From positions 1 to 64,000 of the forward strand of contig OENT01000045.1 of NCBI GenBank assembly GCA_900239685.1: a stretch of 64,000 bases of DNA. The letters run 5' to 3'. Position 1 is the stretch's first letter. Each line of letters begins with the position of its first letter. Below are positions 23,801-36,900 of the stretch, in pieces. Made by a program: the position numbers and the translations under genes. The notes below the pieces were generated by a model, which was not told the DNA's origin, made no database searches, and worked only from the letters and a program-made list of their open reading frames with translations. Source of the DNA: Rotaria macrura (Eukaryota > Rotifera > Eurotatoria > Philodinida > Philodinidae).

Positions 23801-26373
23801 AAGAAATTACATTGATCAATATGGAGATAAAGTAACTTATTTTGTTTTTTTTCGTTTTTTCAGAAAAGATTCTAATCATATAATTTACATGTTTTAGTTC
23901 ATGACTATATTTGATGAATATTTACGATCTAAATCAGCATTATCTGTTTTATTTCAAGAAGAATATTTCGATTTGAAATCAGTTCAACGTTATTTAAAAT
24001 CAAAACCAGAATATGCTTGGATGGTTGATATTAAAAATCGAGATTTTGAACATGTAAACTAGAATTTCGTTTCTAGTTTTAATAAAATTTTAATATTTAT
24101 ATCATTAACATAGGCTTCGTTATCATCGTTACAACAAGTAGCTGAAACAATTGGTAAACGTCAAGTAAGATATCTATATTTAATGCTTGATTTCATATGT
24201 TTGATCTGTTTTTCTGTTCAAATAGACTCTATTGGCTGTGAGTAAATTTGCATTATTAGCCAGTAGCCATCATGAAATACGAAATTCTGAAGCTATTAAA
24301 TTACGTTTACGTTTTATTGAAAATGAAGAAGCTCTTTGTCAACAAAGACTTGACCTTTTATCAAACGTAAGATGACGTCAAAATTATTGTTAATGAATCG
24401 AATGATATAATGTGTTTTCTAGCTCGATGAATCTGAACGATTGAAACAACCTCTTATTTGTGCTAAAGATATGATTAAGGTAGATGTATTTCAAATAGCA
24501 ACATAACCACACATTTTCATTCGAACTTGTCCTATTCTAGAATTTAATATTAAAGAAAAATACATCACAATCATTGCTTCAACGCTATTGTAGTGCTTTG
24601 AAAATACTCTCTCAAATGGAGGTATGATATATAAACAAAATCGAATTCTTATTTTTCACTTGGGCAAAATTGTAAATAGATACATAGATCTACCGAAAGA
24701 GAAAGATTCCTCTAATAGAGTTACCATAATCTATTTCATACGTTTTCATTGTACTTATCTAATACATACTGTGTGTATTATTATTAAATTACTATTTTAT
24801 AAAGCATAGAATTTCTACTAGATAAGTAGTTCAAATTTTTTAAACATTTTCTCCATGTTCCAGACGAAAACTCATAATGAAATGGAAAAATCTCGATTTT
24901 GAGACTATCAGAATAAAATATACGCAGATTTTCCGTTAATTTAAATTCTTACTACACTCATATTTTCACTATTTTTTCTGTCAACTTTGTAAAAAATGGA
25001 ATGATTGTTATGATCATAGTCGTTCATCTGATTATAAAAATTTTCCAAATAACAGCCAAAATAATCATTTGTAACTAAATTCATGCGACGAATTTACTAG
25101 AGACTATCGACGTGGCACTTCTAAACAGAACTAGTATTCATTTATTATTTTCGGATGTCTCTTCGTTCGATTTCAGCAACATGTGAAAATCCATTATATT
25201 GAATTTGTCATTGCAACTGACGCGAGTTCAAATACACAACTAATGCAGGAATCCAATAGTTTCAAAGAAGTATCATAAGATAATATTGATGTATGCCTTA
25301 GGAACAGATAGACAAAGGGTAGTGTTGATTGATTGTGGAACATTTTTCTTACATAAAACATGCAAGTTCCTATTAATGTACTAGGTTACTTTTATTTTTA
25401 ATAAGAACAAATGTATGAATAATATCGACAAAATAAAAATGCATATTTTTGTGAGAAATCAGTATAAACTACCGGATGCAGAAATTTAAACTTTTATTTT
25501 TCTTTACCACCCACAAGAGCGTCTCAGATTCCAGAACATCCTTTTTTTGAACCTGTGAGACTCTACTTAGATCTTAATGAGTGTAGAAACAAAACTTCAG
25601 AATATTTTCATTGAGAATGACTAATTTTCAATCGGAAATATTGTAGAGATAACATGAAACTTCATCTTTCATAATAATAAGATTCCACGATGTTGATATT
25701 TTAACTAACAATCAGTACAGTAAGTCTCTACAATTATGAGTTCATATGGAAACAATCAGATTCTCTCGTTGAAATAATTAAAGATAAAAGTTTTGCAGCT
25801 CTCAACGACGTGGTATTCCATTTGTGTAACTGTTCAACTACAATATTATACTATCGATTAGATTAGATATCGTTACGAGATGTCCTAAGAAATATTTCAA
25901 TGAATCTTAAAAATGAGAGATAATTAGGGGTACTGTTTTCTTGCCAACATTTTCTCAAAGCTACAATTAAACGATTGAGCATATTGTGTCATAAGAATGT
26001 CTCTTTATTTTAATAGACGAATCCAGATTTTGATCAACTTCGTTTATTTGTATTTGCTCAAGCAATTCTAGTTGATCCTCTTAAACCTATAGGCAATTCA
26101 GCAGATCCATTATCATGTAATGCTAAAACACTTTTTAGTCAATTATTTGATTATATTAAACGTAAGTTCTAACATAAAAATACAAATGTTTTTATTTGTC
26201 TGTTATCTCTTATGTATTTAAAAACGTATATTCTAGAAGAAAATCTTGATAAATGCAATATAATTCCATCACGTGAAAAACTTCAATCATCGAATGAACT
26301 TGTTTCGTATCAAAACAATCATGATTTTCAACAAGCTCTTTCAGCAATCTATTCATCATTATTAACTAGATAA
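17836..26373 (+). CDS. NUP133: nucleoporin NUP133
   Basis: A 26-exon model with consistent phases gives 1,024 residues (human ~1,156). Exons: 17836-17971, 18730-18833, 18913-19137, 19190-19261, 19318-19545, 19615-19671, 19728-19780, 19842-19900, 19966-20039, 20711-20810, 20871-21015, 21077-21158, 21227-21338, 21397-21488, 22202-22305, 22363-22414, 22470-22730, 23418-23634, 23698-23831, 23898-24053, 24114-24164, 24226-24366, 24423-24479, 24541-24621, 26017-26161, 26237-26373. NUP133 is a Y-complex scaffold subunit of the nuclear pore. The N-terminal half is a beta-propeller (SRNGYCWLVSGQTAYVW, ELKLPECALG, SSIGFGLKSMLFG). The C-terminal half is an alpha-solenoid (QQFGEKLQCAKAF, KGKQLAEEFEDYQALIEICD, KQTLLAVSKFALLAS-like, LDESERLKQPLICA). 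The donors GTTGTA (exon 1) and GTAGAA (exon 16) are non-consensus. Intron 24 is 1.4 kb and empty. The short N-terminus lacks the long Ser/Pro-rich tail of vertebrates. Confidence 0.88.
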
Positions 26374-26516
26374 GTTCTTCTTGTATAAAATGATAAACAC
26401 ATAAAACAAATGTTCGTTTTTTTCCTGAGAAAAATAAAATAAAATAAAATAAATAAATACATTTATGTAATTATACATATATAGATACATATTCATGTAA
26501 ACATATCTTCGAATAG

Positions 26517-27625
26517 TCAATAGCCATATTTGATACTTTTAAAATTCGTAAAAAATGCAGCTACAAAGTCGCAAACCATTGTACCTGTACCAAATATACC
26601 AAGAAATGAACCAATACTTGTTGTTGTTTGAAATAAATCAAATATTCCGATTTCACCTGTAACTGAAACAATTATATGTAAATTATATATTGTTGTATGT
26701 ACACGATGAAGTTCAGTATCGTTGGGTTGAAAAAAATATTGTGATGTAAGAAAATTTGAACCTGGATCATAAGGATTGCTTTTGTATGGTGTTATGTCTA
26801 AACGTTGAAATTCATAGTATGGTTCACAATTTTCAATGCTTATGTCAAGGTTACATTTCCATGATATTTTTATTTCAACCAATGAACCATAATAGAACAT
26901 AGATTCATATTCGTCAGGATTAGCTTCAGTCATTTGTAAAATTTTTAATACGCGAAATTTCGGACATAATGGATGATATTTTGGATCGAATTCACATGTA
27001 TCAATATAAGCTTTTGTTATTTTATTTGATATAAGATTATCTCGTACGAGACCAAGTTGAGGAAATTCAACGAAATTTTTAATAAATAAAATATAATCGA
27101 GTGCTCGATAATTTCTTTTCACGTTTATTTTTGGTAATCTAAACCAGCATAGTTGTGATTTTTCAGTGATTGATTCATTTTCATATTCATAGCGATATAG
27201 AGGTGGTAAAATACAGCGTGATTGTTCGGAACATTTGTGTAGTCTTGCTGAATTCAATGATGTATAATTCTCTCGATGTTTTCCTATCATCCTATTGTCA
27301 CAATATCTTAATACATGTTGGATTTCGATTGTACGAGTTGTGATTGATACGGCAGAATTTTCTGTTGCCGGTGTTATAAAATCGTTTACATCGTATGCTG
27401 ATTGTGCACAATGATGTTTTCTTAAGAAATATACTCTAGATGAATTCACGGAACAATACGACGATGGTTTTACTTTGATTGTTACAGCTGATATGGGTGA
27501 GCGATCAAATATTTGATATGAATTTCGTTGACACATTAAATATATGCAACTAATAGCAAGAGAAAATTTAACAATTAAAGATAAAGTTGCAATCCATTTC
27601 GATTCAAAACGTACGATTTTCGGAG
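26517..27625 (-). CDS. P2RX: P2X-type ion channel, first exon missing
   Basis: One large exon (368 residues plus stop) covers nearly a whole P2X subunit, a trimeric ATP-gated cation channel of the plasma membrane. From the N-terminus: PKIVRFESKW, TM1 (WIATLSLIVKFSLAISCIYL), TIKVKP (two Lys of the ATP site), ten ectodomain cysteines in P2X order, FIKNFVEFPQ, CEFDPKYHPLCPKFRV, GSLVEIKISWKCNLD, CEPYYEFQRLD, and TM2 ending GTGTMVCDFV with a very short tail. The usual NFR motif reads NFL (26748-26750), and the Lys before the YxIRF-like strand is Thr (26691-26693), so two ATP contacts are lost. An AG acceptor at 27626-27627 precedes the exon, and the ~10-25 residue first exon was not found. The gene is convergent with NUP133, with stops 143 bp apart. 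Confidence 0.85.
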
Positions 27626-28915
27626 CTTCAAAGAAAAATAAAACATAGGAAATATTCTATGATTTAATCGAGATATTTTCAAAATGTTGTATTTTCAATC
27701 GATGACTATACAGAATGAACGATAATTTCAGTTTAAACAAAAAAGTAGAAAAGTATCGAAAATTTGAAAAGAAGCTTTATTAAATTATAACGCAAGAATT
27801 ACTTTATTTTTAATTTCGAAGAATAGGATTTAACGTGACAATTATGAAGTCAACATATCAATAGTTGTGAACATTGTGATCCTGATTTTGTCTCATCGTT
27901 GAGCGTAGTTTAGAGGATGCCATCTATAGGCAAAACGAATGTTTGACTTTCGATATATTTCTTTTTCAATTGACATCGAAGAAATTAAATTAAGAACAAA
28001 AAACGAAAGATCAAATTTAATACTCATAACAGTCTTCAAAGAATATTAGCTCGAGGTTTTAAGTTTCAAATTTAATTTCGTCATATAATGGAAAATATGA
28101 GTGAATGTTGCCTTCAGTCGATGGATAAAAACTTCTTTCCGAATAGATTTATTACTTATTTTGTTTTTTTTCACTCGTGATATACATTGTCCAGTATTTG
28201 ACAATAGAAATGATTCTATACTAACTTTTCTTTATACTGAAAAATATGATCAATACTGTAGGAATAATTATACGATTCATTATTCATTTCCAACATAGCA
28301 TTACTACAATGATGGATAATATGAATACTGAAAATCTAGCACATTATATCCTGTGAACTATTTACATACTTAGATTAAACTCGTTAATATCTACAAGAAT
28401 AAATATTTAACTATGAAAATGTTGAAATATTTCCTTTGAAATAACATTTACCAAAAGTCATTAGAATCAACATGGCAATGTGTGCAGTGATTATTTTAAT
28501 AGAACCAGCATTTTTTTTCTCTACGAAACTAATGTTTCTTTTGCTCTAACAGTAATCATTGAAATAGAATTTGTTAAAACGTAGACATACATACAGTGTA
28601 ATAGCACACATGATTACAGTTTTATATCTGAATGTACTTAGTCCCATAGTTAATCTTCAGAAATCTCGATTAGATTAAGAGAAAAAAGTAACTTGTGTAA
28701 AAAAACTACGAACGCAATATGTCATGCTAATTCTCTTTTTTTTTTGTTTTTTCTTTTAAATAGGAATATTCTCGTACAAACTAATAATTTCAATTCATTT
28801 ATGTGTGGGTACCATGAGAAAGAAAATCTGTTCAACATATTTTGCATATATTTTCTACTTACTATCATAGTGTGTAACACTTTGAAAGATATGCTTCAAT
28901 CGAGATGTTAAACAG

Positions 28916-28970
28916 TGTTGTTCTCTTGTCGATGCTGAAGATGAATCACGTCGAGAATTCATGTCAATAG
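28916..28970 (+). other. isolated exon-like segment
   Basis: A 55-base segment is bounded by AAACAG on the left and GTATAAAT on the right. It reads without a stop as CCSLVDAEDESRREFMSI plus one base. It is less AT-rich than its surroundings and looks coding, but no partner exon was found. It may be a relic exon or chance. Confidence 0.25.
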
Positions 28971-29591
28971 GTATAAATGTTTGTCTAGTTTATATATATC
29001 ATTTCCGCAATATATACTCTTCATTATAAAACATAATGAAATGGAGACGAAGGCAAGAAAAGAGCATTAGAGAAATCAGACATGCTTGAAAAAAGTTTTT
29101 TCTCATCATCGAGAAAAGAATGCTTTCAATATCCAATACGACGATAGATTCTCGCTTACTCCTAATGCGCGATTCCTTTCTTTTTCTTTTTCTGTTTCTC
29201 TCTCCACACACATTATAGTGCATGGAAGCGAGCTTTGATAATGTGATTTACATCTATGAAATAGGCGAAAACAAGAAACGACTCAGACACTTGTAGATTG
29301 CCGACAGCGAAAAGAACGAAAACGATAATTGATCACGCGTCAAAAACTATTACAGATTCAAAAATATATATGTATATATAGAGAGAAAGTGCATTTGGGA
29401 ACAGTCACGAAATTCTCCTTCTCTTAGTTTTTCTTTAAGCACGGCAACTAATTCTTGATATGACAAAAAGTGAAGATAAGAAAAACAGAAAAATTAACAA
29501 TTATTTTTATACAACTATAATTAATCTCGTGAAGAAACGGTGGAAAGACAGATAACAAGCGACGAGAATAGGATAAATACATTAATCAAGT

Positions 29592-29700
29592 GTAACATCT
29601 TGACGTATACATCGTCCCTTTATCGTTGTTTACATCTTAAACGGAATCCAATGTATTGAAGATGAAAGACTACACATTCATCAGCATGTCAAGATGTTAC
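29592..29700. repeat. 13-bp perfect inverted repeat, 83-base spacer
   Basis: GTAACATCTTGAC at 29592-29604 is exactly inverted at 29688-29700 (GTCAAGATGTTAC). The flanks show no target duplication that I can see. Confidence 0.6.
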
Positions 29701-32700
29701 CTCAAATCTCGAACTCATTCATCTGATACACCCTCATGTTTTTACACCGTTCACATGGTGTGCATCCTTGAAATTGGACATATTATTTAAATATTTCTAT
29801 TTATCTGTAGAAATATTCAATAAGAATAAGAAAACAAAAAGTGAATTGTGATTGTTCAACATTATATATATAAATTATGCAAATCTAAATCTCAATTTAT
29901 TAGTAGTGTAAAAAACAAAAGTTCGAGTATAGGACTCAAAGAATAGTTAGAAATAGAGTATTATTTATTTGATTCCTATTACGAAAATGATAATTAAGCA
30001 GTGAGTCTATTTCGAAAATCAAAATTAATTAATTGTATCCTAGAATAACAATGACAAATATTTGTCTAGTAAAATTATTCGTAATACATTTTATAGTTTT
30101 TATTATCACAAAGGCAATTTATTTTGTTTTCTTAACTGATTCGATTAGCTTGATTATACTCTAAGTTTCCTAGCGAAATAAATCGATCATCATACAGAAA
30201 AACATTAAAATGATTAAAACATGATGAACTTATGAAGAAACGTATAGAAATGAATTGGTCATGTCGATAAAATAATCCTGTCGAATTTAGATACGCGTTA
30301 GAGAATAAAGAAAAAGAAAATGTCTACTCCAGTTTAATCCAATGGTCATATTAAAAAATATTCACTAGAATTTCATCTAGCTTTTTTCACATCTACTATC
30401 AACATGGTTCAACATCACATTAATTTATTGTCAAGTCACTCCATATAGTTATTTGTCTGTTCATGAAGTTCAAATATTTCATTGCTATTGACTCTGTCAA
30501 TTTTAGTAAAAGTACGATGAACTATTCTTGATAAAATGTCATAACTACCAAATACGTATTTTCATAAAAACCAGTTAATAGTTAACATGAAACAATAAAT
30601 TGGCAGCTCAACAACATCCCTTTAATATATATATATATATAAATATATATCCTTGGAATTTGTCTACGTACAAAACTTAATTGCTGCCATATTGGTATGC
30701 ACTAACAGCTGTGTAAACTTATATTACTGCTTGTGTTTATTCTAATTGTATCGATCAATGGTTTTCATTGACGAACCTATGTTTCACAATTTTAGATTGA
30801 TTTTTTTGTTGATTATTTATACGTTCGACAGAATCAAAGTAAGCCATCTTATTAAATCAAGTGTTACTGATAGGTGATGGTTCAACATTATTAGTTTATT
30901 ATTATTATTATTCATGCAGTAGAATGAAGAAACAAAGATCACGCTCTATGTTAATAGAGAACAGGAAATAGATGCTTTAACAAACTTATTTTTCTTTTAT
31001 ATGGCTTTAAGTTTTGATGATAACATCATGAACATGCATCTCTGATGTGAATTAATTTACATGTATAAACGTTAACATGAATTCATAAACAACAATTGCT
31101 TTTTCTCAAATGTAAATAATCGTCGAATATTCTAATATCCAAAATAGCAAAAGACTAAACGTTGATGATCCAATTATGGAATATGCTCATTGAATACGTT
31201 TAATAGAACGTATCATGGGAATAGTTGGTCAAGAATAATTATTATAAAATTGCTTAGGTCAACGGCTAGATCATTGAAATCTATACATTTTAAGGGAGAT
31301 CTCTTTCGACACGACCACTTTTCGACAAAAACAAAGATTAAAACATTTGATAGGAGTTTCTTTCCTAACAATTTTTCAGTAGAAGTATATAATTCTCTCT
31401 CTTGCATGACTATTAATTGTATGAATAAATTTATTTTAAAAGATTCAAAATGAGTTGGATTCATAGTAATATTAGCTTGCATTTTTTAAAATACGTTTAC
31501 CTTTACACTCGATTTGTTCGTAGTGTCCTGTTAATATCATTCAAAATAGTAAGCCGAATATTTCTGATGATTCATTTTTGCGTATTGTTGGAAAATCGAT
31601 ATCTATCATGTGTTTATTTATATGTTTCCAGAACTAACCAACCATTGCGTTCTTGCTATGATCCAAAGCCATCTAAAAAATAAGCTTTTTCAATCAATTT
31701 CGTATTTTTCGTTCTGTCTACGATTTTGATCTTGGACGGGATTTTGAACTTACAGTGTTTTTATGCTGAAAATGGTTATTTTTCAGTAGAGAATTTCTTT
31801 TAGAGACATTGACGAGTTATGAAAAGACAAATTGCGACGTGTCATGCAAATTGTCTTGTGATAGTTTGAATATGACTGTCATATGAAAGCAAGTTGTTTT
31901 TAAAATGTAAACCAAAATTATTAACCTACAGACATGGATAACTTTCAGTAACACAATACTGATGCATCGTCTTGAAACTTGATATTATTGAAAAGAATAG
32001 GTTAGACTACAGCTATAAAATGATGAATGTCAACTTATCTTTATAGAGTTCACATGTGGTGAAAGAAAAAGTTCCCTAGATCTAAATATATGGAATAGTA
32101 AAGTCTATGAATGTAATGTTACCGATATTTATAGTCAAGAAAATAAATGCTCTTGTCTTGCATTTTATCAGTAATACTCACATGATACATTGCCGTTTTA
32201 TATTTCATGATATGCTATTTTAATCAACTTGATCTATCTCGTTTAAGTGATCATTTCTTTCGCAACAACCGTTTTATTATATCTCATGGATCAATAGATC
32301 AAGTCAATCAATTTTGTTTTGCAGATATTCTGTCCCGAATGAATATTGATCAAACATGAACAAAAGGATTTCCTAACAGTTCTGATAGAACGAATCAAAA
32401 GTCTTTTTTTTCACAACAATTCAAAATATCAAGGTTTAAGCATTTCGTTGTTTTTTTCATATTTGAAAACTCTAATGAATTCATATTTGGAATCGTTCAT
32501 CATTCGATCATTCATTTCCACGAACTAGAAGAATGTCATTCTTTAAGAATTCAATGTTTGACTTGTTTCATTGATTCATACTGGATAAAAAGTGTTTCAA
32601 AATTTGAGTTCCTTGTTTTTTTTTAATTTCTTTTCTCTTAGTTGTACAAATTAAACGATCAATAATAATCTCAAAATGAAACAAAATATAAACGAATCCA

Positions 32701-32769
32701 AAGGACTTTTCAAAAATTTTATAAGTTCAATTGTTTGTTTTTCTTTCAAACGGAATGCACATCGATCGA

Positions 32770-33984
32770 TCAAAAAAAACACACTTGGCTAAGACGTATG
32801 TTTTTTATTAATGATATAACACCAATAATGGGCAACAGATGTCTATCGGACGTACTAATAACATATTTGATCGATCTTTGCTGTTGACCCTATATAAAAA
32901 GTAATCATATCAAAGAAAACAATTTTATATTTCTATCATGAATTAACTGTACCTGACATTCATCATTTATAATTACATTCGATAATTGACTAATATTATA
33001 ATGAATATCATCGAGAGATATAACTGTAATATTTGCTTGAATATCATTGCTACAGTCATACGTTAAATTTTGTTCGATTTGATTATAAAGTATTCGTAGA
33101 AAACGTATCTGCGATACTGATCCATAATAAATCTAAACCACCACCAGAGATAAGAAATATTACCAACTTAAAAAATGCTTTTTTTTTTGAGTACATACTC
33201 TATCCCTATCACAGATCGATTCTCATGAAGTCTCATAGCAACAAGAAATGCATAGATCGTTTCACTAATAGATGAACGATATTTCAAGTACAAATATGTT
33301 TATCTGTGAGTATGATTAGATATAGGAGTCTTATTCTTAGATTTACTGTGTGCATCACATACTATGAATCAGAATAGGAATATAAGAACGATGCTAATGT
33401 CGGAATGATCTAGTACGCATTGCTTTGCTTTATAAGTTATAGGTAATTGATGCGAATCTACTCTATGGATAGAGTACGAACTTGAAAACAATTCTACATT
33501 TTAAGAACGTTTTAACGCTAAAAAGAAAATATTTTCACTTGTTTTTGTTCATCGTCGTTTGGTTGTAAACAAGTTTTTTTTCTACCACTTTCAATCATAC
33601 AATTAACTTCAATGGCATCGGATGTACTCCCATGATTTGGATCAATCCAATATTTTCCTTGATACATAAAAGTTTTCATTTTTTCCTTCGTTTTTATCAA
33701 TGAGTATGAAAATGTATGTTACCTATCTTTGATCGATCATGAAGATCAAGACATGATTGAAATGGATTTTCCCGTTGAAGACCCATCGGTGATGCGATAT
33801 AATTCAACTGATTTGTCATATTTTCTAATATATGAATTAGTTGAAATGCAATAGAATTCAATTTCACATCTCCTTCAAATGGTTGTATTGAACGACGTAA
33901 TCTAGGAAAAACCCATTCGGCTTTTTCGGAATGATGATCACCTAAAGAAAGTTCACTCGACAAAAGACTATCACCAGGTGTACC
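32770..33984 (-). other. collagen C-propeptide (COLFI) exons
   Basis: Four exons encode the trimerisation domain. The classic order NPA.TC.DL / W..G.YWIDPN.G / TFLRLLS..A.QN.TY.C / ..PVCFL is recognisable. Two cysteines expected between the first Cys and the CMIES cysteine are replaced (DLHDRSKIG and HGSTSDAI). The ~45-residue segment that usually precedes the FLR block is absent from the model. Confidence 0.8.
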
Positions 33985-36900
33985 CTACGCATCAAAGGAA
34001 TATTTTCATATTTTTTAAGTATTCATGAAAATATACCGGTGGGCCAGGTTGACCCTAGAAAATAAAACAAATGTCGAATCAAAAATATTCATAGTATTGC
34101 AGAATTTTCTTTTCCATATACATACTGTTGAACCTTTTTCTCCTTTGGCTCCTCGGGGTCCATCCGTTCCTAAATACAACGAAAGATTCATTGATTTAAT
34201 TGTCATATTTGAATGATCTACCCTTTGGTCCTTGTACACCAACTATACCCTACAAGATAGATAAATAGTATTCACTCAAAACAAAATCTTCACATAGGTG
34301 TTAAAAATTTTTACCTGTGGTCCAGGCGGTCCAGCACTAAATAGAAAGACACATAAAAACAGAAATATAAAGATCGGGAAACAAAAATATTTATTATTTT
34401 ACCTTCCAGGTTGACCATTGGTTCCTGGAGGTCCCTATATTTAAATTTAAAAATAAATCATGCTTGTACAATAGATTATAATTGAATTCATTTTACTTGT
34501 GGTCCTCTATCACCGGAATCTCCCTAGTATTTTGTCAAATAAATGATGCAATCATATGTTCATGAAATACTAATAGCACTTACTGGATCTCCGCGTGGTC
34601 CTCTCTCACCCTTAGGGCCTCTCTCTCCTGTAATCAATAATGATAAGAAAGAAGAATTATGATTTTAACAATAACACGTACCACTTGGCCCGGGTGGACC
34701 TGCAGGTCCAGTACTTCCTTTTGGTCCTCTTGTACCAGTGTCTCCTTCTGAAAAAAATACAGAAAATCGCAATATAGTTTAATGAATTTTTCGTTCGTAA
34801 CAACTAGCTCACTTTGTCCTTGAGGCCCTTGATTACCCTAAACAAAGAGATAAGTTTGTCAAGTACTTATGTTGACCCATTTAATTCAATGTCTCGTGTG
34901 TTCGATTCGAATCTTAGACGATCAGAAGCAATCAATTCAAAGAACTTAGTAGCGTGCAAGAAGCGACTTATTTATCCTCTTTTCACGTCTAGTCGTATTC
35001 ATCCATCACACACTCAAAATTTAATCATAGAAAAGATCATCTGCGATATTTTTTGATTGAATTTATCAAAAAATATTATTCAATGAATCTACTACTTTGA
35101 CTTAAAAATCTGCCTAGATTTTATTTTTCTCTATTAGATAACTCGTAATATGATAAAAAAAAAACTTTCTAACATTCAAATTTCGAGTATTTGTGTGAAC
35201 AAGAAGAAGATGTTGAACACTAGCAAGTGATCAAAGATTAAACATTTCTGCATACAATTTTTTTCTACAACTCAGACATGAATTATTCCCATCATTAATA
35301 GAGAATATGTACTAACCACAGGACCAGTATCTCCTTTCGGTCCCTGATCACCAGTTTGACCCGTAACGCCTTTTACACCTTCGGGCCCTTGTATGCCTGT
35401 TGAACCTTTGATTCCTTCTGGTCCCTAAAACGAAATGTTAAACATCCAATCAAGATAGTTGCTCTACAATTTGTATTCAAGTGACTAATCAAATGAATGA
35501 TATTTTCCGAATTAATTTTTTTATCTATTAAGTCTAGATTTTCGTTGTAGTTTCTACTTACTTGCTGGCCTTGAGGACCTTCTGGTCCGACATGTCCTTC
35601 TAGTCCTTGATTACCTTTGTCTCCTACAAAATAACATAACTTCAATTTTTCTCGAAACTATGTTCTATAATTAAACTAACCCGTTTCACCTTTTGGACCA
35701 ATATCACCTGCCTAGAGGCAAATATATTTGTTGAATTTCTCATCTAGTTATATAGTCAGATAACTTACTTCACCAGTATCTCCTTTAGGACCAGCTGGTC
35801 CGAGAGGACCTTGTATACCTTGTATGCCTTGGTCTCCCTAACAATCAACAGGAGTTAAATCGATGGAAAATCATGCCACGATCATCAATACTTACTTTTT
35901 CACCTTCAACTCCTTCATTGCCTTTCTCACCTTTTGTACCTTGCTCGCCTTTCGGTCCGATTTCTCCCACAGGTCCTGTCGGCCCAATCACACCAATAGG
36001 ACCCTAGTACAATTTTAGAAAAATGGATGACAGCAATTCAATCTCTAGCTTTTTTAGTGACATTTATGACTTACTGTAGCACCCTTTGAACCTTGCAAAC
36101 CTATTACACCTGTGTCTCCTTTCTCTAAAATTGATATATATATATATGTATATATATATATCATTACTTCTTAACAAAATTGTAATAGAAATGATTCTTA
36201 GATCATACCGCCTTGTGGTCCGAGTGGTCCTGGATCTCCTTTCTGACCAACGTCACCTTTCGATCCCTAGGTTTGAATTTCACTAGAATTTCGATTTAGT
36301 TTCAAATGAATAAACATACTTGTGGTCCGATTTCACCTTGAATTCCTTTTGGTCCGATGCTGCCTTTGTCTCCTGTACATAACCAGAGATATTAACCATG
36401 AATTCGGTTTTCTTTCAAAAAAATAAGAAATAAATGAGTTCAGTGTTTTACCTTTTTCACCCTGAGGTCCGATCAATCCGATTGGACCCAACAGGCCTTG
36501 TTTACCCTACGTAATAGAAACTAATTATTGGCTTCATACACTATTCAAAATACTAAACCTTTTCTCCAGCTACTCCTATTGGACCAATAAAGCCCTGATC
36601 ACCTTTAGGTCCCTATCATAAAATGAATAATAACATGAATAAATAATTGAGCGATATTTGAAGTATTTACTTGATCACCTTTTTCACCACGATCGCCTAA
36701 ATCATTTTCGAAATAGATAATAATCATCAATTTAGTTTTATATCATTATCGTACGAACCTTTTTCGCCAACAGGTCCCACTTTTCCTTGGTCACCTTTCT
36801 CACCTATCAGCCCTACGGGACCTTGTTTTCCCTGTTTGAATCAATCATTCATACTGTTACGATGATTTAAAATACTGCTTACTTGAGGGCCTTGAGGTCC

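Larger units (their letters stand above)
27628..32769. other. 5-kb gene-poor stretch
   Basis: I see no supported gene. It presumably contains the unlocated first exon and promoter of the P2X gene and the 3' UTR of the collagen gene. Two small structures, an isolated exon-like segment at 28916-28970 and a 13-bp inverted repeat at 29592-29700, are described separately. A (TA)n tract lies near 30626-30650. Confidence 0.5.

Noticed and set aside
28089-28170. Candidate first exon of the P2X gene, or a small plus-strand gene
   Set aside because: Plus-strand frame is wrong for P2X, and the minus-strand options lack a donor giving Thr/Ala-Pro-Lys in phase.
34905-34930. GTTCGATTCGAATC, resembling a tRNA T-loop
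   Set aside because: No matching acceptor stem, D-arm or anticodon arm could be built around it. It is a palindromic stretch in a collagen intron.
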